The translations under genes and the position numbers were made by a program. The notes beneath the pieces are model-generated. The model ran no database searches. It saw only the letters and a list, made by a program, of their open reading frames with translations, and had not been told where the DNA came from. A stretch of 64,000 nt of DNA from NCBI GenBank assembly GCA_947374865.1, contig CANCDR010000006.1, positions 62,001 to 126,000 on the forward strand. Direction: 5' to 3'. Below, in pieces: positions 17,147 to 24,915 of this stretch. Source of the stretch: Oxalobacteraceae bacterium (lineage in GTDB: Bacteria > Pseudomonadota > Gammaproteobacteria > Burkholderiales > Burkholderiaceae_D). Positions within the stretch are counted from its first letter, which is position 1. Each line of letters begins with the position of its first letter.

Positions 17147-17181
17147 TTAACCTAGTTGGTTTAATTTGGCAAGTAGGTTAA
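17147..17181. promoter_or_regulatory. Candidate MqsA operator upstream of mqsR
   Basis: TTAACCT at 17147-17153 is the inverse of AGGTTAA at 17175-17181, and an inner AACC-TAGTT-GGTT lies at 17149-17161. E. coli MqsA binds AACCT-spacer-AGGTT palindromes, so the half-site is conserved although the spacing differs. The site is 11 bases before the mqsR start. Confidence 0.5.
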
Positions 17182-17437
17182 TGATGAGATTCCCTCATTC
17201 AATTACACAGAGAATTTCAATAAAAACTGGTCTGTCGGCAGGTAGGTCTCAGTTCCAAAAGTACACCCATTTACACCCTTTCAAGGCCCTTTAGCACGGG
17301 GGATGAAAATTCTGGGAAAATTCTGGAACATCCACTATTTTCTGGCGCCGATAGATCATCTTGAATAGTGCTTCCCGCTTTTGCTTGACATACCCCCTGT
17401 GGGGTGGGTCCTAGCGTTTTGTTATAGAATGCTCTTC
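17182..17437. other. Intergenic stretch between mqsRA and yajD
   Basis: No convincing gene. A direct repeat of AATTCTGG occurs near 17310-17326, and the stretch is more AT-rich than its flanks up to about 17380. I see no further copy of the tRNA-Asp repeat here. Confidence 0.4.
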
Positions 17438-17818
17438 ATGATGCAGAGTAAAAAACCTGATGCAGCCCGACTCGACAAGATCGTCGCTGATGCCCGCCGT
17501 GCCGCCCAAACCCGCGAAACTGGGTATCGCGAACGATCCTTGAAGATGTATCCATGGGTGTGCGGGCGCTGTACGCGGGAGTTCACGCACGCCACTGTGC
17601 AGCAGCTTACCGTGCATCACCGCGACCATAACCATGACAATAATCCTCCTGATGGCAGTAATTGGGAGCTGTTATGCCTGTACTGCCACGATAATGAACA
17701 CTCCCGCTATCTGGAAGCCGACAGCGGGCTGGGTATGGGGTCAACATCAGTACAGCCAGCCACGCATAACCCGTTTGCCGCCTTGGCGGGGCTGATCAAG
17801 AAAAAAGACCCGTCTTAA
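17438..17818 (+). CDS. yajD: YajD-type HNH nuclease family protein
   Basis: A small HNH-fold protein of the YajD family (biochemical role unknown). The zinc pair CGRC and the HNH core VHHRDHNHDNNP-DGSNWELLCLYCH-NEH are intact, followed by the conserved C-terminal HNPFAALAGLIKKK tail. From the ATG at 17438 it has 126 residues, close to E. coli YajD (115). The exact start is uncertain: ATGs at 17429, 17438 and 17441 are all possible and none has a clear ribosome site. It stands alone upstream of ppiD. Confidence 0.85.
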   Translation: MMQSKKPDAARLDKIVADARRAAQTRETGYRERSLKMYPWVCGRCTREFTHATVQQLTVHHRDHNHDNNPPDGSNWELLCLYCHDNEHSRYLEADSGLGMGSTSVQPATHNPFAALAGLIKKKDPS

Positions 17819-17951
17819 ACCTGATCGGTAAAAATGCGTTCCCTTAGCCCCTTAGCACCTTAGTCATGCCGCCAGGCTGAAAAGTCATTGACCAAGTGGC
17901 CACTTAGCGGCGCACAGCCACAGGCTCATGCTATGATTCGACACGTTGGCT

Positions 17952-17979
17952 AAGAGGCGAACCCAGGTTCGTCTCTTTT
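17952..17979 (+). terminator. Terminator upstream of ppiD
   Basis: AAGAG-G-CGAACC pairs with GGTTCG-T-CTCTT (one G-T pair) and is followed by TTTT. It lies between yajD and ppiD and probably ends the yajD transcript, though it could also be part of a ppiD leader. Confidence 0.6.
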
Positions 17980-18024
17980 CACATGCGCTGACTACTTTCT
18001 CAATTTGTTTTTGAATGGCTGACC

Positions 18025-19950
18025 ATGTTTGAATTTGTTCGCACGCATCAACGTCTGATGCAGTTTGCCCTGTTGCTGTTCATTTTCCCTTCTTTCGCCT
18101 TTTTCGGGCTGGAGAGTTATACCCGCATGTCGGATAAGGGAAATGAAGTGGCCCGTGTCGCCGGTCAGTCGATTAGTCAGCAGGAGTGGGATGCCGCTCA
18201 GCGTGAGCAGATGGATCGCTTCCGCCAGATGTTCGGCGAACGCTTTGATCCGAAAATGTTCGATACGCCGGAAGCGAAATTATCGATTCTCGATAACCTG
18301 ATTTCTCAGCGCGCACTTGAAGCGGCGGTCGTGCGTGACCATTTGACGACCTCAACGACTGCGCTGCAGCAGTCGATCCTCGGGATACCTGGTCTGCTGG
18401 GTGCGGACGGTAAATTTGATTCTGAGCGCTACCGGGCGACGCTGGCCATGCAAGGCATGACGCCCGCCACTTATGAAGCCCGCCTGTCGCGTGATATGGC
18501 TGTTCAGCAGATGAATGCCGCGATTCAGAATACGGCGTTTGCAGCGAAATCGGTGACGAATCGTCTCTCAGATTTGAATGACCAGGAACGTGAAGTGCAG
18601 GAGCGCTTATTCAAAGCCAGTGATTTCATCGCTCAGGTCAAGCTGTCAGACGAAAAGATTGAGCAATACTACAATCAGAACGCCAGCCAGTTCGCGATTC
18701 CCGAGCAGGCCAAGATTGCCTATCTGGTCTTGAATACCGACGCGGTCGCCAGTCAGATCACGGTGAATGATAGTGATGTCAAATCCTATTATGAGCAAAA
18801 CACAAAACGCTACGCGACCGAAGAACAGCGCCGCGCCAGCCATATTTTAATCGCCGTCAAAAAGGATGCCTCAGCAGCCGACAAGACAGCGCTGAAGGCC
18901 AAAGCAACAGCCTTGCTGGAAAAGTTGACTAAAAATCCTGCGGACTTTGCTCGACTGGCAAAAGAAAACTCGAATGATCCTGGTTCGGCTGAAAAGGGCG
19001 GCGATCTGGATTATTTCGCCAAGGGCATGATGGTCAAGCCATTTGAAGCTGCGGCGTTTGCACTTAAGCAGGGTGAAACTAGCGGCTTGGTTGAATCGGA
19101 CTTTGGCTTTCATATTATTCGCCTGACCGGTATCAAGCCGGCTGCGGTCAAGTCGCTCGACGAAGTGAAGGCTGACATCACCGCTGAAATCAAAAAGCAG
19201 CTGGCGGCCAAAAAGTATAGCGAAATGCTCGAGACCTTTACGAACATGGTGTACGAGCAGTCTGACAGTCTGCAGCCCACGGCAGATAAGCTTAAGCTGA
19301 CGATTCAAACTGCTGCCAACGTCTCGCGCAAGGTCAATCCAACAGCGCCGGCGGCTGTGTATAACAATGCTAAATTTTTGACAGCATTGTTTTCTGATGA
19401 GGCGCTCAAAAATAAACGCAATACCGAAGCCGTTGAAGTAGCACCCAATACCATGGTGGCCGGACGTATTGTCGAGTTCAAGCCGGCCAGCAAACGGCCG
19501 CTGTCGGAAGTCAAAGAAATGGTGCGCGCTGGTTTAACCCAGGAAGAAGCCGCCAAGCTGGCCATCAAGGCGGGACAGGATGCGCTGGCAGGGCTCAAGC
19601 GCAAGGACGACGACACCGGCTTTGCCGCGCCTCGTAGTGTCAATCGTATTAAGGCGCAGTTAGGTCAGGCAACGGCTGAGGTAATGAAGGCCGACGTGGC
19701 AACGCTGCCGGCTTTTGCGGGTTCTGAATTTCCTGGCCAGGGTTATGCAGTGTACCGGATTACCAAGGTGGTGCAGCCAACGACTGTCGATACAGCCCGC
19801 CGCGCGAGCGAGCAGCAACAGATCGTCAATGCCATGGCACAGCAGGAGATGGTCGCCTACATCGACGTGCTGAAGAAAAAAGCCAAAGCGAAAATCACCG
19901 TGCCGGTGATCGCGGCAGCCAAGGATGCGGCTGACGGCGCTGTTAAATAA
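18025..19950 (+). CDS. ppiD: Periplasmic folding chaperone PpiD (SurA_N/PpiC domains)
   Basis: A 641-residue inner-membrane-anchored chaperone at the Sec exit that helps fold outer membrane and periplasmic proteins. One N-terminal membrane anchor (LMQFALLLFIFPSFAFFG, about residues 11-28) is followed by a SurA-like N-terminal chaperone region (about 35-200), a parvulin rotamase domain starting at HILIAVKK (residue 273) and ending near DFGFHIIRLTGI (about 365), and a C-terminal SurA-like segment. The length matches beta- and gammaproteobacterial PpiD (about 620-650). It lies downstream of the lon region as in many Proteobacteria, here displaced by the tRNA/toxin-antitoxin strip. Confidence 0.94.
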   Translation: MFEFVRTHQRLMQFALLLFIFPSFAFFGLESYTRMSDKGNEVARVAGQSISQQEWDAAQREQMDRFRQMFGERFDPKMFDTPEAKLSILDNLISQRALEAAVVRDHLTTSTTALQQSILGIPGLLGADGKFDSERYRATLAMQGMTPATYEARLSRDMAVQQMNAAIQNTAFAAKSVTNRLSDLNDQEREVQERLFKASDFIAQVKLSDEKIEQYYNQNASQFAIPEQAKIAYLVLNTDAVASQITVNDSDVKSYYEQNTKRYATEEQRRASHILIAVKKDASAADKTALKAKATALLEKLTKNPADFARLAKENSNDPGSAEKGGDLDYFAKGMMVKPFEAAAFALKQGETSGLVESDFGFHIIRLTGIKPAAVKSLDEVKADITAEIKKQLAAKKYSEMLETFTNMVYEQSDSLQPTADKLKLTIQTAANVSRKVNPTAPAAVYNNAKFLTALFSDEALKNKRNTEAVEVAPNTMVAGRIVEFKPASKRPLSEVKEMVRAGLTQEEAAKLAIKAGQDALAGLKRKDDDTGFAAPRSVNRIKAQLGQATAEVMKADVATLPAFAGSEFPGQGYAVYRITKVVQPTTVDTARRASEQQQIVNAMAQQEMVAYIDVLKKKAKAKITVPVIAAAKDAADGAVK

Positions 19951-19992
19951 GTACTGTTGAATAAACGCAGTTCAATAAACTGCATGGAAAAA

Positions 19993-20018
19993 AACCGCTG
20001 ATCTCAGCGGTTTTTTTT
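19993..20018. terminator. Bidirectional terminator after ppiD
   Basis: Perfect stem AACCGCTGA (19993-20001) / TCAGCGGTT (20004-20012) with a two-base centre, followed by eight T residues on the plus strand and preceded by an A run, so it serves ppiD and the convergent hydrolase gene. Confidence 0.9.
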
Positions 20019-20036
20019 CGACCATAGGTAAAGCGA

Positions 20037-20861
20037 TTAATTTTGAGTACTGTAAAAAGGCAGCACAAATGCTTCGATCGCTTTGGCAACTTCGTGACCA
20101 GCGCCGAAGTACATGTGATGTCCCGATTGACATGGGTTTTTTGCTTCGGGTTCGCCAGTGCTGATCCACTGGTAAGCTGTTTGTGCCAAATTAATTTCTT
20201 TACTTTGCTTAAAAACAGCTTGAGAATTATTTGGAGTCGTATTGATGCAGCCATCTTTTTCGTGATGCAGAAATAAGAGAGGTTTGTTGATTGACGCACC
20301 AAATGAAGCGCCGTTTCTACCGCCACTGAAAATCAGACCTTCGATTAAATCATCCTTATTTCGCTTTTGCAGATCTTTATAAAATGCGGTGATACTGACC
20401 GCACCGTTACTGTGCCCCATGAGCCAAATCGGTTTTTTAAGTTTTTCTTTATAAAACAGAACCACGCTTTCAACGCGGCTTAAATGGTCGGGCGTCAGTC
20501 GGGAGAAGGGATAGTTCGACGAACTCAGCAAAGGCTGAGGACTATCAAAGATCACCACATCGAAGCTGCCGGTACTCAGTGCGGGATTGCTAAGCCGACC
20601 AAGCACCTGTTTGTAGAAGCCGCCGAGATCTTTTCGATCAGGTGTTATACCTATGTGACCTTCTCCGCCGGGGATCAGGAGCAGTACTGCCTTGGCATCC
20701 TTGCCCTCCCACAGAAATGTCATGGTCGGATCTGCGCTACCTAAAGAATTTTTGTCGATGGGTGGGACTTGGAAAACTTGCGCCAAAATCATCGGCGTCC
20801 AAAGTAGCGTTACCAGGCCAAACGACATTTTTTTAATAAGGAAGCGAATATTTTTTTTCAT
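20037..20861 (-). CDS. Secreted alpha/beta hydrolase-like protein
   Basis: A 274-residue protein with a Sec signal peptide (KKNIRFLIKKMSF then a hydrophobic stretch to about residue 28, ending MILAQ). The nucleophile elbow GHSNGA has Ser151, and HEKDGC and GAGHEVAKAI near the C-terminus supply the likely acid and His. It is rather diverged from known esterases and may be a serine hydrolase on a small ester or peptide. I chose the ATG at 20861 since the protein then opens with a normal signal peptide; an in-frame upstream extension would run into mnmH. Compared with flanking genes it is AT-rich and Lys/Asn-rich, which suggests later acquisition. Confidence 0.75.
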   Translation of the reverse strand: MKKNIRFLIKKMSFGLVTLLWTPMILAQVFQVPPIDKNSLGSADPTMTFLWEGKDAKAVLLLIPGGEGHIGITPDRKDLGGFYKQVLGRLSNPALSTGSFDVVIFDSPQPLLSSSNYPFSRLTPDHLSRVESVVLFYKEKLKKPIWLMGHSNGAVSITAFYKDLQKRNKDDLIEGLIFSGGRNGASFGASINKPLLFLHHEKDGCINTTPNNSQAVFKQSKEINLAQTAYQWISTGEPEAKNPCQSGHHMYFGAGHEVAKAIEAFVLPFYSTQN

Positions 20862-20910
20862 TTGATGCATATCTAGGTTGGTTATCAAAGACCTCAAAAA
20901 CGTATGGCGT

Positions 20911-21972
20911 TCATACGATTGCGCGCAGTTTTTGCGCCGCATCGGCAAAAGCCTGTTCCGAAATACCCGCCAGTTCAAGAACTTCGGCTTGCGCATACTG
21001 CAAAAAGTTACGCTCGATCGAACGCAGATACGCCGGGTCGTAATGCGCGACCAGGAGTTCATCGACTAGCTGCGGCATCTGCGCCGCATTGGCCATGTCA
21101 TGCCAGCGCTGAATTTTTTCCCGGCCATGGACCGAGATAAGACAGTCGAGCTGTTTGTTGAGGATGGCGGCGTCGTCGACGAAGTGGTGGTAATCCTGCA
21201 TGAGCAGGGCGACCCGATCTGGCTGCGAAAGATGCAGGGCGATACAGGGCGAACTGCGCATCTGCTCCATCAAGGCGGCTGGCACGCGCAGATTGCCGAC
21301 TTTTTTACTTTCTGATTCCACGAACACGGTGCGGGCCGGATCAAATTTGCGCAGGGCCTGCCAGATACGGCTCTCGAAACTTTTTTGACTCGGCTGGGGT
21401 TCGTTGGGCAGATGTCCCAGTACCGATCCACGGTGAGCGGCCAGCTGTTCGAGATCGAGCACCTGTTCGCCCAGTGCGGCCAGGGTTTGCAGGAGCCGGC
21501 TTTTGCCGCTGCCGGTGGTGCCGCAGATGACGCGCAATGGCAGGTGCTGCGGCGGACTTTCAAGGGCGGCATTCACATGGTGTCGGAAGGCCTTGTAGCC
21601 GCCATCAAGTTGGATCGCCGGCCAGCCAATTTTGGCCAGGATGTGCGCCATGGCGCCGCTGCGATTACCGCCGCGCCAGCAATAAATCAGCGGCTTCCAG
21701 TCGCGCTCATGGGCCAGAAAATGGGTCTCGATATGGGCGGCGATATTTTGCGCCACCAGCGCTGCACCGACTTTTTTGGCTTCGAAGGCGCTGACCTGTT
21801 TGTATAAGGTACCGACCCGAATGCGCTGTTTGTCATTGAGAACCGGACAATTAATCGCGCCGGGAATATGGTCTTCGGCGAATTCGCTTTCGCTGCGCAC
21901 GTCGATGATGGCGTCGAAGTCATCGAGCTGCGCGAGCAGCGACTCGAAGGGTAGCAGGGCAGGGTACTTCAT
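20911..21972 (-). CDS. mnmH: tRNA 2-selenouridine synthase
   Basis: Exchanges sulfur for selenium at the wobble 2-thiouridine of tRNAs for Lys, Glu and Gln, going through a geranylated intermediate. It has 353 residues. An N-terminal rhodanese domain (about 1-130) has the active-site Cys98 in YCWRGGNRSG, and the C-terminal part has a P-loop GTTGSGKS at 151-158 that binds the prenyl or nucleotide moiety. The length equals E. coli MnmH (364). It needs selenophosphate from SelD, which is not in the window. It follows the arylesterase gene by 3 bases on the same strand, so the two are probably co-transcribed. Confidence 0.95.
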   Translation of the reverse strand: MKYPALLPFESLLAQLDDFDAIIDVRSESEFAEDHIPGAINCPVLNDKQRIRVGTLYKQVSAFEAKKVGAALVAQNIAAHIETHFLAHERDWKPLIYCWRGGNRSGAMAHILAKIGWPAIQLDGGYKAFRHHVNAALESPPQHLPLRVICGTTGSGKSRLLQTLAALGEQVLDLEQLAAHRGSVLGHLPNEPQPSQKSFESRIWQALRKFDPARTVFVESESKKVGNLRVPAALMEQMRSSPCIALHLSQPDRVALLMQDYHHFVDDAAILNKQLDCLISVHGREKIQRWHDMANAAQMPQLVDELLVAHYDPAYLRSIERNFLQYAQAEVLELAGISEQAFADAAQKLRAIV

Positions 21973-21975
21973 GGT

Positions 21976-22614
21976 TTATTTTCCGAGCAAAGGTTGGAGG
22001 GTCGGCCAGACGCTGGCGAGCATCAGGGGCTGTGCCTCGGCGGTCGGATGCAAACGGTCCGCTTGAATAAGTTCAGGACGCAGGGCGACTTTTTCAAGGA
22101 AAAAAGGTACCAGTGGCGAGTGCGTTTCTTTGGCCACGGTGGCAAACAGTCGGCTAAATTTTTGCGTATAGTCGGGGCCGTAGTTGGGGGGTATCTGCAT
22201 GCCGAGTATGAGCACCTTGGCGTGTGCTTTTTTGGCGGCGCTGATCATCTCGCGCAGATTTTCTTCGGTGGCATTGAGAGAGAGCCCGCGCAGAGCGTCA
22301 TTGGCGCCTAACTCGATGATCACCAGCGTTGGTCGATGTTTTTCCAGCAGGGCCGCCAGGCGGGTCCGGCCGCCGCTAGTCGTTTCGCCGCTGATGCTGG
22401 CATTAACGATCGTCAGATCACGCTGTTCGCGCTGCAGGCGTTCTTGTAATAATGCGACCCAGCCGCTGCCGCGCACCAGTCCGTATTCGGCCGATAAACT
22501 ATCTCCGAGCACCAGAGCGGTTTTTGATGCAGAATAGGCGCTCATTGGGTGCAGGCTGAGCAAGAGGCTCGCTGCCATCAGCCAGATAGCTGGGCGCAGA
22601 TGCAGGCGCACCAT
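21976..22614 (-). CDS. Periplasmic arylesterase / lysophospholipase L1-type SGNH hydrolase
   Basis: A GDSL/SGNH hydrolase related to TesA. With the start at 22614 it has 212 residues and opens with a normal signal peptide (RLHLRP, hydrophobic AIWLMAASLLLSL, cleavage after MSAYSA). Block I GDSLS has Ser39; ELGANDALRG is the N-containing block III; and DRLHPTAEAQ is the DxxH block V. Longer starts are open back to 22692, where the ATG overlaps the start of the divergent ABC ATPase; the signal peptide decides for the shorter form. The same divergent pairing with a YbbA/LolD-like ATPase is found around tesA in other Proteobacteria. Confidence 0.87.
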   Translation of the reverse strand: MVRLHLRPAIWLMAASLLLSLHPMSAYSASKTALVLGDSLSAEYGLVRGSGWVALLQERLQREQRDLTIVNASISGETTSGGRTRLAALLEKHRPTLVIIELGANDALRGLSLNATEENLREMISAAKKAHAKVLILGMQIPPNYGPDYTQKFSRLFATVAKETHSPLVPFFLEKVALRPELIQADRLHPTAEAQPLMLASVWPTLQPLLGK

Positions 22615-22690
22615 CAGGCCGCGAACGCTGAGCCAAACACTGAACAAAGCACTGCGCCCATTTTTCTGCCACTTTTTAAAGCGATCATGC

Positions 22691-23416
22691 ATGTCCGTAC
22701 TTTCTACAAATCTTTCTACCAATTCGCCCGCCATCGAAGCAATCGGCCTGTGCAAGAGGGTCGCCGATAGCAGCGGTGAATTAACGATTCTTCAAGAAGT
22801 CGATTTTACCGTGCCAGCCGGCTCGACGCTTGCCATTGTGGGGGCTTCGGGTTCGGGTAAGTCGACGCTGCTGGGATTACTGGCCGGTCTGGATACGCCT
22901 TCGAGCGGTACCGTCAAACTGGGCGGGGTCGATATTTTTGCGCTCGACGAAGATGGTCGGGCCAAATTACGCATGTCGGAACTGGGTTTTGTGTTTCAGT
23001 CTTTCCAGTTACTGGTACACCTGACCGCGCTGGAAAACGTCATGCTGCCACTGGAATTGCGCGGTGATGTAGATGCCAGGGCCAAGGCGCAGGCCATGTT
23101 GGCGCGGGTAGGTCTGTCGAGCCGGCTGCAGCATTATCCCAAATATTTATCGGGTGGTGAGCAACAGCGGGTCGCCTTGGCGCGCGCATTTGTCAGCGAA
23201 CCGCCGCTGCTGTTTGCGGATGAGCCCACCGGTAGTCTGGATGCCGCGACGGGCGAATCGGTAATCAAGCTGATGTTTGCGCTCAATCGTGAACGGGGTT
23301 CTACCCTGGTACTGGTCACGCACGACACCGCTATCGCGGCGCTTTGTGAACGTACTATTACGATCGCGGCTGGCCGGCTGCTGACTGAATCAGCTGATTC
23401 AAAACCTCTCGTATAA
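22691..23416 (+). CDS. ABC transporter ATP-binding protein (YbbA/LolD-like)
   Basis: A 241-residue ABC ATPase of the MacB/LolD/YbbA class: Walker A GASGSGKST at 51-59, signature LSGGEQQRVAL at about 156-166 and Walker B LLFADEP at about 175-181, with the GFVFQSFQL Q-loop typical of the FtsX/LolCDE class. Usually a large FtsX-type permease (YbbP) follows, but here the next gene is nnr on the other strand, so the permease is missing from the locus. Its last 59 bases overlap the 3' end of nnr. Its start almost touches a possible start of the arylesterase gene on the opposite strand. Confidence 0.9.
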   Translation: MSVLSTNLSTNSPAIEAIGLCKRVADSSGELTILQEVDFTVPAGSTLAIVGASGSGKSTLLGLLAGLDTPSSGTVKLGGVDIFALDEDGRAKLRMSELGFVFQSFQLLVHLTALENVMLPLELRGDVDARAKAQAMLARVGLSSRLQHYPKYLSGGEQQRVALARAFVSEPPLLFADEPTGSLDAATGESVIKLMFALNRERGSTLVLVTHDTAIAALCERTITIAAGRLLTESADSKPLV

Positions 23417-24902
23417 CCGGCGATAACTCATTCGCGCCCAAGCCGATCGGACCCACGCCGCGTTCTACCAGCACATCGGCCGCCCGACCATGTAGCCATA
23501 CTGCCGCGAGCGCGGCCTGCCAGACCGGCCAGCCTTGCGCCAGTAAAGCACCACATACCCCAGCCAGCACGTCACCACTGCCACCACTGGCCAATGCGGG
23601 ATTGCCGGTCGTGTTGATCACGCAGCTGCCGTCTGCGCGAGCGATGATCGTGCCTGCACCCTTGAGGACGACGACTACCTGCAATTGCTTCGCCAGTCTG
23701 CGCGCAGCACTTAAACGATCTTGCTGGACCATGGCGGCACTGGTGCCCAGACATCGTGCAGCTTCCAGCGGATGCGGGGTGATGAGGGTAGAAAATCCAG
23801 CTTGAGCGCGTGCGCGCACGGCATCTTGCAAGGTCGGCTGGGCTGCGATGAGATTGAGGGCATCTGCATCCAGCACTAGTGCAGAGTTTTGCTGCAGAAT
23901 GCGCGCCAGAAGTTCCTGTGCCGCCTGTGTTTTGCCCATGCCCGGACCGGCGATGATGCAGGTGCTGCTGTTGGTGATACTGCTGGTGCCAAATAATTCG
24001 AGTGAACTGGCTTGGCGACACATCAGCTCCGGCTGCTGGCTGTCAAACAGCGGTACTTCATCGAGAAAGCCAATCCATACCTTGCCAGCGCCGGTGCGCG
24101 CAGCAGCCCTAGCTGCCAAGATGGCGGCACCGCTCATGCCATGCGCGCCACCGATCACGGCCACATTGCCGAAACTGCCCTTGTGGGTATTTTGCCGTCG
24201 CGGCTGTAAATGTTCGGCGAACAGGCTAGTGTCATTCAGCCAGGCTTGGGCAGGCGGGAAGAGCGCGCGATCAATGTCGAGGCTCGCCACGCTAATGATG
24301 CCGGCCAGGTCGCGCCCGTCGGCGGTGTGCAGGCCGACTTTGTCGCCGATGAAGGTGATCGTGTGACTGGCGTTGACGGCTACGCCATCGGGTCCGACGA
24401 TACAGCCAGTGTCAGCAGCGAGTCCACTGGGGACATCGAGCGCCAGGCGCGGACAAGACAGACTATTAACATGCTCCACCATTTCACGCAGCGCGCCACC
24501 GACAGGACGCTGCAGACCAATACCAAATAATCCATCGACCACCAGTGCCCAGTCGGTTCTGGCGATGGCTTCGTTATCAGGGATGATCTGCAGGCCGGCA
24601 GTTTGGACGCATTGCAGGACACGATGCAGGGCGCGTTGTGCTTCAGGGCTGTAACCTGCCTGATCACCCATGATGCACAGACTCACCGGCCAGCCTGCTT
24701 GGGCCGCATGGGCCGCAAGCTCGAAGGCATCGCCACCATTATTACCGGGGCCGGCCAATACCAGCAGCGGGCTGTTTTTGGCTAGATTTTTGAGTAGAGC
24801 CAGCGCTGTATTGGCCGCGGCGGCACCAGCCAGGGGCATGAGTTCGCTGGGGGCTTTTTTTTCAATCTCACGTATCTGCTCGCAGCTATAAAGTGCTCGC
24901 AT
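23358..24902 (-). CDS. nnr: Bifunctional NAD(P)H-hydrate repair enzyme
   Basis: Repairs damaged NAD(P)H hydrates: the N-terminal epimerase (YjeF_N, about residues 1-220) interconverts R and S forms, and the C-terminal ADP/ATP-dependent dehydratase (YjeF_C, about 230-510) restores NAD(P)H. Visible motifs are AGPGNNGGDAF at about 49-59 in the first domain and TTGNPALASGGSGDVLAG in the second, with GPGMGKT before it. The total of 514 residues is the family length. It starts 13 bases after the DadA-like gene on the same strand. Its 3' end overlaps the ABC ATPase by 59 bases, tail to tail. Confidence 0.95.
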   Translation of the reverse strand: MRALYSCEQIREIEKKAPSELMPLAGAAAANTALALLKNLAKNSPLLVLAGPGNNGGDAFELAAHAAQAGWPVSLCIMGDQAGYSPEAQRALHRVLQCVQTAGLQIIPDNEAIARTDWALVVDGLFGIGLQRPVGGALREMVEHVNSLSCPRLALDVPSGLAADTGCIVGPDGVAVNASHTITFIGDKVGLHTADGRDLAGIISVASLDIDRALFPPAQAWLNDTSLFAEHLQPRRQNTHKGSFGNVAVIGGAHGMSGAAILAARAAARTGAGKVWIGFLDEVPLFDSQQPELMCRQASSLELFGTSSITNSSTCIIAGPGMGKTQAAQELLARILQQNSALVLDADALNLIAAQPTLQDAVRARAQAGFSTLITPHPLEAARCLGTSAAMVQQDRLSAARRLAKQLQVVVVLKGAGTIIARADGSCVINTTGNPALASGGSGDVLAGVCGALLAQGWPVWQAALAAVWLHGRAADVLVERGVGPIGLGANELSPVIREVLNQLIQSAAGQPRS

Positions 24903-24915
24903 ACGCCCTCCAATA

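Noticed and set aside
21385-21807. A 140-codon plus-strand frame inside mnmH
   Set aside because: Antisense to a clear mnmH gene with rhodanese Cys and P-loop; no family similarity.
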